Below, one piece after another: positions 28,426 to 37,339 of a stretch of 64,000 nucleotides of DNA (the first letter of the stretch is position 1; each line of letters begins with the position of its first letter). A program made the translations under genes and the position numbers. Below the pieces are notes generated by a model that was not told the origin of the DNA, searched no databases, and worked only from the letters and a program-made list of their open reading frames with translations. This stretch comes from Marinomonas sp. MED121 (GTDB lineage Bacteria > Pseudomonadota > Gammaproteobacteria > Pseudomonadales > Marinomonadaceae), in the NCBI RefSeq assembly GCF_000153025.1, contig NZ_CH672430.1:43401-107400 (forward strand), written 5' to 3'.

Positions 28426-31275
28426 TTATCGTCTGCTCTCTAAATGGCTGGCGATATTGTCTAGCTCTGACTTATCGTCTATCACTGACATCACAGTGGG
28501 TAGGCAGACTTGCCACTCTTTAATGCGCTTCTCCCCCTCAAGATGATGTCTTAATCCTTTATAATCATTTATTAAGGCCAAGGCACCTTGATTGATAGGG
28601 ACTAAGTTCTCCTGACCATGCCAAATTCGACCCGTTTCATAAAAGTACATAAAACGTTTTTCATAACCTGGCTTAACAGGAATAAGAAGCTTGGCTTCTT
28701 GAGCCTTAAGAAACCGATATAAATACAGGGATGAATCTAATTCGGCCAAAACAGGTAAACTTTGAGTCTCCTGCATTTCAAGGCGAACAAGATCATCTTG
28801 AGCCTTATCTATCGACTCAGAAACCTGCTGTGACCTTGTGGCCGTGGTTGCGGTTGCGGTTGCGGTTGCGGTTGCGGTTGCGGTTGCGGTTGATGCATTT
28901 TGCTTAAATAGAGAGCCGCCTTTACCTTGTTCTGCAAGGTGAGCCCCATGATAATTGATCAATTTACAATAAAGTTGGTCCCATTCTAAGGTGTAATCAA
29001 AATACCCTTGATAAGCGAGCAGCTCCTTCGGCTCTCCTTCTACATTTTCGACAAAAGCCATACTATGTTCGAACAAAGACTTAATGCTCATCTTGATTAA
29101 TTCACGATTAATTAAGCTAAGCGTCACCTTATTATCCTGTTCTTTAAGGCGTTCTTTTAAAATCTCTAAACCGACTTTATAGGCCGCAAGCTCAACTTGA
29201 TAAGCTTGTTGACACACCTCATACACACCTAATTGCCATTGACTTAACGTCTCTTGCGTTAACATCAAGTCTAAATTTAAGCTAATAATTTGGGTATGAG
29301 CATGTGTGCTCGCTATTTGCTGATTAGGGCAACTTGCCTGCGTCCCACTTGAACACGTTAGCGCCTCAAGCTTGGCGAGAAAAGAGACTTCGATTGACTC
29401 TTCTACCTCCCCTTCAATGTCAATTTCCTGATTGGCCTGACCATTAGTGACACTCATGTGATAGACATTACCTAACAATAACACCGCTAATCCTGACACA
29501 GAATCTGACACTAACGCACTGAGTGTCAGCTTGCTGGCGTAATAACCTTTAGGAATAGCTAACACCTGAGAAGATGAGGACAGTTGCGAGCGAATGCTCT
29601 TATTCATTGAGCGTTTCAGCCTAGGTGCTGGGTCGATATTGTCAATGTTATAAGCTTGATAAAGATTTAAATAATAGGCTGAGGCAATATTCTCATCCGC
29701 TGGTTTTATGCCTGTGCCATTTGCTTGAGCGCCTGTAGCTTGAGTGCCTGTGCTATTTGTTTGAGTGCCTGTAGTTTGAGTCGTTGGAGCACCAGAAGCA
29801 TTGGCTTGCCCATTTTCTTGGCTATTGACAGCCTTATCCACCAAATTAGGATCATCAATGAGAATATCTGAGAACTGATTAACCCCATATTCACTCAAGC
29901 TAATGGGTTTAGGCTGATCTAATTGAATCATTTTAGCTAATTCATCTTGTAGCTCATCCTGCTTAAGGTCCAAGCTTATCTCTATCATTAAGCGTTTTTG
30001 TGACTCTAAAGCCTGTACCCGATAACGTTTATTTAGCCAATAATAAAACCCATTAATATGCCTTTCTTTATCATTTTGAAAACGCTGACTTTCCTTACTG
30101 GCTTGTTCATAACTGAGTTGCACCTGTTTGACATGACTAACATGACGAGACACTCTTTGCTCCGTCTTAGCTAATACATCTTTAATAAAATCAGAAGAGA
30201 CCTCTTCATCACCACCCCTTGGCTTTTCATCTATCGTCCAACTTCCTGACGTACTGGCATTAGCCGAGGTTGCAATGTATTGCGTTGCGTACTTATCAAG
30301 TGTGTTTGTCACTTGTTTATCAGCCAATGTGTGTTGTACATGGGCTAATAAATCCTGCTCCTTATGACTAGATAAGCTTTTATCAAAGGCTTGTTGGTTT
30401 TCTTCCACACCCTGTTGCGTGTTTGATTTGATAGTGAGATTAAGCTGATGCTCTCTAGCCTCACCCGATAATATCGTCTCCACTTTTTGTAATTCACCCA
30501 GCTCATAACCCATCAATTGATACTCAATCCTATGCAAAGTGCCTATGGCATAGGGCCTCACATTCGTCGATTGATTAGGTGATATTTTTGCCTTTCCTTC
30601 TGCGCTTGCCATGGCGGCATAGGGCAGTGGGAAGACACTAACAGGCAATAACAGGTCCGAACTTAGCCATAGTTCAATATTAAAAACAGACCAGGCCTGA
30701 TCTGCCTGAATTTGCGTTAATACTTTTTGAATAAAATTCAATTTTTTTAACATACCGATTAACAGATCAAGCCAACTGATTTCATAATCAAGAATAATAA
30801 TGAGAGAAAAGCAGGTTAACCAAATGTTAGTAAGGCTTGTTTGATAATCAGGAGAAGCAAGAAACTCAGACAAACTATCTGTAGAGGTAAAGTGTCTATC
30901 TATTAGATGCATGACATCTTCTTTCGATTGCAAGCGAGAAAAGTCTTGCTCTAGTAACGCAAGTAAAGGATGAGACAACTGCTGTGGATATCGAATAAAT
31001 TGCTGACTGTTAATAAAGTTGACTGCACTGGCCTGAACCTTAGCCCTATCTCCTGCTTGTTTTGCGGCCACCCATTGCTCAAATATCGGGTTATTTTGAA
31101 GACTATCAGGGCAAGTGAAAAAATTATTATCTAATTCTATCTGGGTTATCTTGGGGCCATTTTCTAGCTCTAAATAAGGAAAAAGTAACTGGTAATAGTT
31201 TGACCCTTCTTTCACACTCAAATCGATGGAAGATGGATTAACCGCCATTTGCTTAATTGATGATGCATTCGACAT
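28426..31275 (-). CDS. 949-aa protein of unknown function in the collar/LTD gene set
   Basis: A large soluble protein without signal peptide. Visible parts: SDLLLPVSVFPLPYAAM and YAIGTLHRIEYQLMGYELGE near 215-265, a charged helical region around 290-430, HINGFYYWLNKRYRVQAL near 440, low-complexity Thr/Gly/Ala linkers near 515 and 830, and a Lys/Glu-rich C-terminus. The segment ending INGFYYWLNK resembles, from memory, large unassigned proteins encoded near phage-tail-like genes; this is weak. It lies directly upstream of the collar gene and is probably co-transcribed with it. Confidence 0.7.
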   Translation of the reverse strand: MSNASSIKQMAVNPSSIDLSVKEGSNYYQLLFPYLELENGPKITQIELDNNFFTCPDSLQNNPIFEQWVAAKQAGDRAKVQASAVNFINSQQFIRYPQQLSHPLLALLEQDFSRLQSKEDVMHLIDRHFTSTDSLSEFLASPDYQTSLTNIWLTCFSLIIILDYEISWLDLLIGMLKKLNFIQKVLTQIQADQAWSVFNIELWLSSDLLLPVSVFPLPYAAMASAEGKAKISPNQSTNVRPYAIGTLHRIEYQLMGYELGELQKVETILSGEAREHQLNLTIKSNTQQGVEENQQAFDKSLSSHKEQDLLAHVQHTLADKQVTNTLDKYATQYIATSANASTSGSWTIDEKPRGGDEEVSSDFIKDVLAKTEQRVSRHVSHVKQVQLSYEQASKESQRFQNDKERHINGFYYWLNKRYRVQALESQKRLMIEISLDLKQDELQDELAKMIQLDQPKPISLSEYGVNQFSDILIDDPNLVDKAVNSQENGQANASGAPTTQTTGTQTNSTGTQATGAQANGTGIKPADENIASAYYLNLYQAYNIDNIDPAPRLKRSMNKSIRSQLSSSSQVLAIPKGYYASKLTLSALVSDSVSGLAVLLLGNVYHMSVTNGQANQEIDIEGEVEESIEVSFLAKLEALTCSSGTQASCPNQQIASTHAHTQIISLNLDLMLTQETLSQWQLGVYEVCQQAYQVELAAYKVGLEILKERLKEQDNKVTLSLINRELIKMSIKSLFEHSMAFVENVEGEPKELLAYQGYFDYTLEWDQLYCKLINYHGAHLAEQGKGGSLFKQNASTATATATATATATATTATRSQQVSESIDKAQDDLVRLEMQETQSLPVLAELDSSLYLYRFLKAQEAKLLIPVKPGYEKRFMYFYETGRIWHGQENLVPINQGALALINDYKGLRHHLEGEKRIKEWQVCLPTVMSVIDDKSELDNIASHLESRR
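28846..28893. repeat. In-frame hexanucleotide repeat in the 949-aa gene
   Basis: Seven perfect GGTTGC units plus GGTTGA, read on the reverse strand as an alternating Ala-Thr stretch. As a 6-bp unit, copy changes would alter linker length without shifting the frame. Confidence 0.95.
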
Positions 31276-31354
31276 AAGATGAGCCCTTTAATGATAAGTG
31301 CTTTCATCTTAGGGCTAAGTGGGCCGCGATACTTGGTGCAAATGATGCGTTTTA

Positions 31355-31384
31355 GCCCCAAATCAAGCAGGGTGAATTTGGGGC
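31355..31384 (-). terminator. Hairpin between the LTD gene and the 949-aa gene
   Basis: GCCCCAAAT at 31355-31363 and ATTTGGGGC at 31376-31384, a 9-bp stem with a 12-nt loop, lies 41 bp beyond the LTD stop on the reverse strand. There is no clear T-run, so termination is probably partial. Confidence 0.45.
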
Positions 31385-31424
31385 CTTTGCTATGCTAGCG
31401 TCACTTTTTTAACAGCGAGATTGA

Positions 31425-32276
31425 CTAATAACTAAATTCACTCACTGAGTGTTGCGCTAATCCTTTTAAATAAGCATGACCCGATTCATTATTCCAGAGT
31501 GCCCGTTTACTCTCCCAAGAATAGCCACCGCTGCTATCATCTATGGTATTGGTATACACACGAATGCTGCTATTAGGGACAATATGGCTGCCTTCCCTAA
31601 AGATAAAATCATCCGCATGGCCGCCACCTAATGCCCAACCCGATAGATCAACCCAAGCTGAACCTAGGTTGGTTATTTCAACGTATTCATCTCCCTCTGA
31701 AACCCTTTCTTTTCCATCAAATGCGATATGAGAAATAATGATATCTTGCTCTGCTTTTCGACCATAACGCCATTGGCATATTAGATTAGCAGCATCATCA
31801 TAGAGGCTCGCTTCATCCCCTCGGTTATTCCAAATGGGCTGATGGCTTTTAAATGAAAATTCACCTTTATCAAAAGTATAAACACGAATAGTCTGGCCAC
31901 TTGCAACAAAGGTACTGCCTTTGAATACCATCTTTTGATGCGGGCCTGCTTCAATGCGCCATCCCGCTAAATCCAAGATCCCTGGACCTTGGTTAGTAAT
32001 TTCAATGTATTCATCTTCTTCTGGACGGCGCTGACCAGGACTTGAACCATTAAAATTCAAATCTGTTATGCGCATCTGTTGATTAGCAAAAAGGTGATAA
32101 TTCGCTTGCCACCACGCCCTAAAAGCACTTAAGTTTTCGCCATTATTTTCATCAAGCAACTGCTGCGCATAATTTAAGCTCACCTGAGAAAGTTCAGATA
32201 AAGCCCCATTATTTACAGGGCTAAATTGATACTTTTTAATAATTTGTGTTAGCTCTTCAACCTTCTTTGATGTCAT
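31425..32276 (-). CDS. Protein with two lamin-tail (LTD) domains
   Basis: ATG 32276 (MTSKKVEELTQ) is preferred; the 26 codons before it have no ribosome site. The 283-aa protein has a short helical N-terminus, then two LTD-like immunoglobulin folds: DEYIEITNQGPGILDLAGW with IWNNRGDEASLYD, and DEYVEITNLGSAWVDLSGW with LWNNESGHAYL. Bacterial LTD domains are found on secreted or DNA/carbohydrate-binding proteins; no signal peptide is seen here. Same strand and order as the 949-aa and collar genes; divergent from the DUF2589 pair. Confidence 0.85.
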   Translation of the reverse strand: MTSKKVEELTQIIKKYQFSPVNNGALSELSQVSLNYAQQLLDENNGENLSAFRAWWQANYHLFANQQMRITDLNFNGSSPGQRRPEEDEYIEITNQGPGILDLAGWRIEAGPHQKMVFKGSTFVASGQTIRVYTFDKGEFSFKSHQPIWNNRGDEASLYDDAANLICQWRYGRKAEQDIIISHIAFDGKERVSEGDEYVEITNLGSAWVDLSGWALGGGHADDFIFREGSHIVPNSSIRVYTNTIDDSSGGYSWESKRALWNNESGHAYLKGLAQHSVSEFSY

Positions 32277-32560
32277 TTTTGAGTCCCTTTTTCCTTTAAT
32301 TAACAATACGATAATAACAAATCCTGGGTATTCATCCTGCCATTCATATATCAAAAATACTCGTTAAAACCCATGATCTTTACTGGTCATTCTGATTAAA
32401 GAAACTGTGATTAAGTCATTCCTAAAGACGTCACTCTAAAGACGCCATTCAAGAAAGCCCTTATTTCACTGGCTTTGCCATTTTTCTTACCGAGTTATTA
32501 GGCTTGGCAAGCGATAGCCTTTAAACACAAACAAAAGCCTCAACCCAATAAGAGTTTGCC

Positions 32561-33067
32561 ATGATTAAATTTAAAGCCTTAATGAATGCCATACACCAAA
32601 GTATTCACAGCGCTGCACAAGCGGTAGAAGCAGAAGGTGTAAAACACATAGAAACCTTTTTTGATGCGATAAAACACGAAGAACTAGATCAAAATGATGC
32701 AGGCGTTGCCCCTGAATCTCACATCACCCATAGGCCGAAAATGGTCGCTATGGCATTTCCTAGCCGGACAGAAAAAGGGGTTGAAACCGTGATGGTCAAT
32801 GTTCCCCTAATTACCCTTTCTCCCGTCAGTTCCCCACGTATTCAAGAAGTAAAGTTTAAAGCAGAATTGGATGTAACAACCAATGAAGATAATGAACTGA
32901 TGGTGGCATTTGCTAACTCAAATAAACGCGGCTTGCTTACTCACTGTGACCACAAAAGCACCAATACTGCGATCGAAATCACCCTTAAAGGTAACGAGCC
33001 ACCAGAGGGTCTCCAGCTTGTGATTGAAGGGTATGAAAAAGCCCTAAGATCGCAAATCCCAGGCTAA
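32561..33067 (+). CDS. DUF2589-partner protein, paralogue of the 56429 gene
   Basis: A 168-aa soluble protein: a helical N-terminus (MNAIHQSIHSAAQAVEAEG), RPKMVAMAFPS, then NVPLITLSPVSSPRIQEVKF and a beta-rich end. The gene at 56429 has the same order (helix, GRPKMVSFKVPS, NIPLLTL) and also sits beside a DUF2589 gene. Function unknown. It is 36 bp upstream of the DUF2589 gene and probably in the same operon. Confidence 0.75.
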   Translation: MIKFKALMNAIHQSIHSAAQAVEAEGVKHIETFFDAIKHEELDQNDAGVAPESHITHRPKMVAMAFPSRTEKGVETVMVNVPLITLSPVSSPRIQEVKFKAELDVTTNEDNELMVAFANSNKRGLLTHCDHKSTNTAIEITLKGNEPPEGLQLVIEGYEKALRSQIPG

Positions 33068-33103
33068 TTCAGCCAATATCAACCTTAATCCAAGGAGTTC
33101 TAT

Positions 33104-33736
33104 ATGCCAGGACCAGCTTTATTATCTATGGCGCAACAATTTAGTGGGCTACCCATGAAGTCATTAATTGGCGGGCCTTTAAAAGCCGCAGCTGAAGCAA
33201 ATGCTTTAATGGCTCATACCCAAACAGAGTTCTTATTAAATACCTGTTTTCAGCCACCTGCAGAAGATGGCACTCGCACCCCCATCATGATAGATATGAT
33301 TATTGAGCGAGCTATCATTAATGCTGATGGCACACCTCAAGAAAAACCCGCGCAAACTAAAATGAACTTACCTCTGCTAACGATTTTGCCACTCAATTCC
33401 TTAGCCGTTGACGATGTCTCTGTTGATTTTGAAATGGAAGTGAAAAGCTCCTTTTCAAACGATAAAGAAACCTCTTCGAGTACTGAAGTGGGCGCAGAAG
33501 CAAAATTTAGCGCCTCAGCAGGGATAGGCCCTTTCTCCGTAGAAATTAGCGGCAGTGTCAAATCGACCAGTAAAACGGCTTCGTCAGATAAGTCTCATTA
33601 CGAAAAATCGAACAGTGCGAAATACAATGTGCATGTTCACGCTGGACAACTCCCCTTGCCACAAGGGGTAACCACCATTATTGATGCTTACTCTCAAGCT
33701 ATCCAACCAATTCAAATAGAGCCCGAGAAAAAATAG
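33104..33736 (+). CDS. DUF2589 family protein, copy 1
   Basis: A 210-aa protein with AAGGAG upstream. It opens with MAQQFSGLPMKSLIGGPLKAAAEAN, the DUF2589 signature, then NLPLLTILPLNSLAVDDVSVDFEMEVKSSF, and ends in a charged beta-rich region (KFSASAGIGPFSVEISGSVKS). It is closely similar in plan to the 55796 copy. DUF2589 has no known function. It is followed after a hairpin by a zinc-ribbon gene. Confidence 0.88.
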   Translation: MPGPALLSMAQQFSGLPMKSLIGGPLKAAAEANALMAHTQTEFLLNTCFQPPAEDGTRTPIMIDMIIERAIINADGTPQEKPAQTKMNLPLLTILPLNSLAVDDVSVDFEMEVKSSFSNDKETSSSTEVGAEAKFSASAGIGPFSVEISGSVKSTSKTASSDKSHYEKSNSAKYNVHVHAGQLPLPQGVTTIIDAYSQAIQPIQIEPEKK

Positions 33737-33750
33737 GGCCCCAAGGACAA

Positions 33751-33771
33751 GGGTGCGACCTCATCGCACCC
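33751..33771 (+). terminator. Hairpin after DUF2589 copy 1
   Basis: GGGTGCGA at 33751-33758 and TCGCACCC at 33764-33771 with a CCTCA loop. No T-run follows, so read-through into the zinc-ribbon gene is likely. Confidence 0.5.
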
Positions 33772-33811
33772 GCTTACTCAAATCAACCTGTTTCATTAAT
33801 AAGAAGGTTTT

Positions 33812-34027
33812 ATGCCATATCAACAACAACTCCCTTGCCCTCATTGCCACTCTGTTATTTTGTTCGACGCCAAACTCTTTGTCAGTGGCATGCGTTTTTG
33901 CTGCTCCAACCCAGATTGTCATACCAGCATTAGCATCAGCCCAAGCAATTTAGAAAAGGCAAAACACCTGGTAGAGGACTTCGAATCTAAGAAGCAAAAG
34001 ATATTGCAACACAGCCACTCACATTAA
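33812..34027 (+). CDS. Small zinc-ribbon protein
   Basis: A 71-aa protein with AAGG upstream. CPHC near residues 9-12 and CCSNPDC near 29-35 give the two cysteine pairs of a zinc ribbon; the C-terminus is helical, with His-rich HSHSH at the end. It could be a nucleic-acid-binding or assembly factor. No family name recognised. It ends the DUF2589 gene run. Confidence 0.7.
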   Translation: MPYQQQLPCPHCHSVILFDAKLFVSGMRFCCSNPDCHTSISISPSNLEKAKHLVEDFESKKQKILQHSHSH

Positions 34028-34273
34028 AGAAATTGCGATTAAGTCACTTTTTCCCAGTCTTCTCAAAAAAAGTATCTGGCCGGGCGTCACTTTGATGTAA
34101 TGCAAAAGGACTTATTCGCAGGTTTCTTCATCTAAACATCTTTTCTTTAATCTTATAAAACAATATAAGCCACTGAATTTACAGTGGTTTACCCCAAGTT
34201 TCCTGTCCTTGCTGATGCCAGACTAACAACACCTAATGATCAATTTAAGTGGCGTATTTGCAAGGAAAAATCC

Positions 34274-35116
34274 ATGACAAAACAATATGAAAAATACATG
34301 GCTGAGCAATATAATCAATACTATCAATCAGGCCTGTATCAAACCCGTTACCCCAACGCGAACCCTAATGTATTAGGTTTCATTCATGCTCATTTAAGTT
34401 TGTTACCGCTTCAACCTACTAGCCAAGTTCTCGATTTTGGCTGTGGACAAGGACGCTATTTATTGGCGCTTTCAACTACTTATAATGTGCATTTTTTAGG
34501 TTATGACATCAGTAAAAGGGCCATAAATGATCTTAATGAATTGCTTCAGCTAAACCAGATCAGTGATAAAAAAGTACGCTTATTTAGTCAGTCAAAGACC
34601 TTAGAAGATTACCTTGATAAAAAAGGGCCCGTATTACTGACCTTAATGATGTTCGGTGTCTTATCTCATATCAGCAAAGACTCTGAACGCATTAATACCC
34701 TTAAAAAAAATGCCTCACAACTGACCCCAAATGAAGGTCGGATGTTACTCTCAGTCCCTAACCGCTATCGACGTTTTTTAGCTAAGCAATGCATCAAAGT
34801 AATCAAAAGTGGACGCATAAAAAACAGCGAAAATATTGAATATACACGTTCAAATAATATTAAATTAAGCTATCACCTATATTCAAAACGCTCATTATTA
34901 GCCGAGCTAAAAGCGGCGAATTTGGAGCTTTTATGCCTTAGGGCTGAAAGTATCCTGCCGGAGAAGTGGGTGTTATCTCACCCCCTCATTGCTCGTCTTG
35001 ATCAAGCTTTATGTTACTTGCTGCCATCACAATGTAGTTATGGTTTTTTAGCCTTAGTAAAACCCATTTCAACTAAAGCTGACACCCAGATAGCAACAGG
35101 AGGTGAAGCATGCTAA
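34274..35116 (+). CDS. Class I SAM-dependent methyltransferase
   Basis: ATG 34274 has AAGGA upstream; the 30 codons before it in frame do not. The 280-aa protein has motif I VLDFGCGQGRYLLAL near residue 52, FLGYDISKRAIN for motif II and LTLMMFGVLSHISKDSERIN for motif IV. The target (small molecule or protein) cannot be told. Its stop overlaps the start of the next gene by 7 bp, so it is translationally coupled to the SBP-permease fusion. Confidence 0.85.
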   Translation: MTKQYEKYMAEQYNQYYQSGLYQTRYPNANPNVLGFIHAHLSLLPLQPTSQVLDFGCGQGRYLLALSTTYNVHFLGYDISKRAINDLNELLQLNQISDKKVRLFSQSKTLEDYLDKKGPVLLTLMMFGVLSHISKDSERINTLKKNASQLTPNEGRMLLSVPNRYRRFLAKQCIKVIKSGRIKNSENIEYTRSNNIKLSYHLYSKRSLLAELKAANLELLCLRAESILPEKWVLSHPLIARLDQALCYLLPSQCSYGFLALVKPISTKADTQIATGGEAC

Positions 35117-36660
35117 AAGCCGTCTCATCTCTTTTTATGGGTACCTTTCTCATCATTCTAAGCAGTGCATTTCATCATGCTTTTGCTGATGATTTAGCTG
35201 AGATACAAGCAAAAGATCTCATTAGAATTGGGGTCAAAACGGATTATCCCCCCTGGGGAATGCTCTCTTCTGCTGGAGAGATAGTTGGTTTTGAACCAGA
35301 CCTTGCACACTTGATAGGCGCTGAACTAGGGGTCCAAGTTAAGCTTAAATCCGTGACCAGTGGCAATCGTTTTCAACTTTTAGAAGAGGGAGAAGTCGAT
35401 GTTCTGATTGCAACCGTTGGCGATACGCAACAAAGACGTAAGCGCGTTACCATGATAGAGCCCCATTATTATCGCAGTGGCGTTACACTTCTATCAGCCA
35501 AAGCAGACAAGATAAACCGTTGGGAACAAATAAGAGGAGAGAAGATTTGCCTCTACGGTGGCGCCTATTTTAATAAACAACTCATCCAAGATTATGATAT
35601 TGAACCGCTGATTCTTTTCAATACCCGAGATGCTCAACTTGCCTTATTAACCAAAAAATGCCGTGCTTGGGCTTATGATAATGGCGCGATTTATCATTTA
35701 CTTACGTTTGATAGCTGGCAAGATTACGAAGCGAAAGCACCGATTATTTACCCTATTTTATGGTCAGTGGTGGTCAGCAACCAGCCTTCAAGTGCTTCTC
35801 TTGCTGAGAAAATAGCAAACATCATCATCTCATGGCAGCGCCAAGCCACCCTTTATCACTATGCCTCAAAATGGGCATTGCCTGATCAAGCGTATCTTGC
35901 TGATCGAGTACTGGCGTGGAATAAAAAAGATAAAGATGGGAAGTATGTTTGCCAGTTTAATCAAAATAAACAATTGCCCTTAGAGTGCGACCAAAGTCCG
36001 ACATCAAAAAGTGACATAACAACTAGCTGGTGGCCCTTTGATCAATACGATTCAAAATGGCTTATGACAGCGTTTTATCAAACCCTGCTTTTTACCTTTG
36101 CCGTGGTGCTTCTCACCCTCATTATTGCCTATTGTTTCACCTTGTTTTCATTACTTAAAAATCCGTATTTAAGAAAGATGATAAACAGCATGATTAATAT
36201 TCAACGCAGCATACCGCCCATTGTCCTCTTATATTTATTGTATTTTGGGCTCTTTTCATACGCTAACAATCAAACGGGAGTGCTTAGCCTTTTCAGTGGA
36301 GGTGCCATAGGGACGGCCTTATTAGTTTTATCTTTATACACAGCAGCAGGCATAAGCAGCTTATTGGAAGACAATATTGAACACCAGCAACACACTAGAA
36401 GGTTTAACTCATTACATAAAACCTTTATGGATTGCCAACATGGCATCAAAGCAAACCTTATTAACCTTGTAAAAGCCTCAGCCATGGCCAGTGCCCTGTC
36501 CGTGCCTAATGCCATTCTCGTCACGACCAGCTTGGTCGCCTCTCAAGGACATACTTTATTTTTAATGACACTACTCATGCTTTTCTACTTCTTTGAAGTG
36601 GTGCTCTTTAGCAAAGGGTTAGACATGCTGTTTCACTTTTTGCCGCAGCAACAAGCATAA
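35110..36660 (+). CDS. Solute-binding protein fused to an ABC-type permease (amino-acid class)
   Basis: 516 aa, strong AGGAGG upstream. A signal peptide or anchor spans 1-26, then an SBP_bac_3-type domain at 30-275 (IRIGVKTDYPPWGML, GFEPDLAHLIGAELG, GEVDVLIATVGDT). The C-terminal half has about five membrane helices of the His/Glu/Gln permease type (MTAFYQTLLFTFAVVLLTL, RSIPPIVLLYLLYFGLF). The usual cytoplasmic EAA loop is poorly conserved and no ATPase gene is nearby, so it may sense rather than transport. Confidence 0.8.
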   Translation: MLKAVSSLFMGTFLIILSSAFHHAFADDLAEIQAKDLIRIGVKTDYPPWGMLSSAGEIVGFEPDLAHLIGAELGVQVKLKSVTSGNRFQLLEEGEVDVLIATVGDTQQRRKRVTMIEPHYYRSGVTLLSAKADKINRWEQIRGEKICLYGGAYFNKQLIQDYDIEPLILFNTRDAQLALLTKKCRAWAYDNGAIYHLLTFDSWQDYEAKAPIIYPILWSVVVSNQPSSASLAEKIANIIISWQRQATLYHYASKWALPDQAYLADRVLAWNKKDKDGKYVCQFNQNKQLPLECDQSPTSKSDITTSWWPFDQYDSKWLMTAFYQTLLFTFAVVLLTLIIAYCFTLFSLLKNPYLRKMINSMINIQRSIPPIVLLYLLYFGLFSYANNQTGVLSLFSGGAIGTALLVLSLYTAAGISSLLEDNIEHQQHTRRFNSLHKTFMDCQHGIKANLINLVKASAMASALSVPNAILVTTSLVASQGHTLFLMTLLMLFYFFEVVLFSKGLDMLFHFLPQQQA

Positions 36661-36697
36661 AGCTTACACCCCCTTCATTCAAAATAAGGACATATAC

Positions 36698-37339
36698 ATG
36701 AATCAAATAGAGTTTTTAATCTTAATTCCAAGCTTTCTTAAAGCTTTCAGCCTCAACCTATTGATTGCCGTCTGTGCCATGTTAGTCGGTAGCCTTTGTG
36801 GCTTTTATCTTGCCAACCTGCATCAATCATCAAGAGGGATAAAATACTTAGCTAAAAGCATCATCTTAATGTTTAGGAATATACCCAGCTTTGTTTTACT
36901 TTTTTACCTTGCTTTAATCATTCCCACTCAATTTTCCATTGCTAATATACACTTTGAAATTTCTCCTATCGCAAAAGCTATTTTCGCTTTAGCCGCGCCT
37001 GTCACCGGTTTTGCCTGCGGTTATTTTTTAGAATTTAAAGCCCATAAAAAACCCTTTCTATTAGCACCGTGGAATCAATATTTTATTGTCATTCTCATGG
37101 CATCTACCACAGCATCTGTCATAGGTGTTAAGGAGCTCATGTCCACAGCCAATGCAAGAATAGCGATTTCAGGGGACAGTCAAATGGTGATTCCTATTTA
37201 TAGCCTTGTGGCCTTGTGGTTTATCAGTTGCAGTTTAATTTTGAGCGCTACCATCAAACGTTTAGATAAAGTCATCAATAAAAGAAGTCAGTGCAAGGAA
37301 CAAGTCGCAAACCCTCACCTAGATCAAGAGAGTAAATAA
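36698..37339 (+). CDS. ABC-type amino-acid permease subunit
   Basis: A 213-aa protein with four or five membrane helices. FLKAFSLNLLIAVCAMLVGSLCG and FRNIPSFVLLFYLALIIP match the GlnP/HisM permease class, and ASTTASVIGVKELMSTAN is the EAA-like region. It is the likely partner of the fusion protein 38 bp upstream. Its stop overlaps the next start (TAATG), so it is coupled to the first Cache-channel gene. No ATPase is encoded. Confidence 0.82.
   Translation: MNQIEFLILIPSFLKAFSLNLLIAVCAMLVGSLCGFYLANLHQSSRGIKYLAKSIILMFRNIPSFVLLFYLALIIPTQFSIANIHFEISPIAKAIFALAAPVTGFACGYFLEFKAHKKPFLLAPWNQYFIVILMASTTASVIGVKELMSTANARIAISGDSQMVIPIYSLVALWFISCSLILSATIKRLDKVINKRSQCKEQVANPHLDQESK

Noticed and set aside
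29706..29894. 62-aa reverse frame with repeated KLQALKQ pattern
   Set aside because: It is a frame-shifted reading of the Thr/Gly-rich linker of the 949-aa gene on the same strand.
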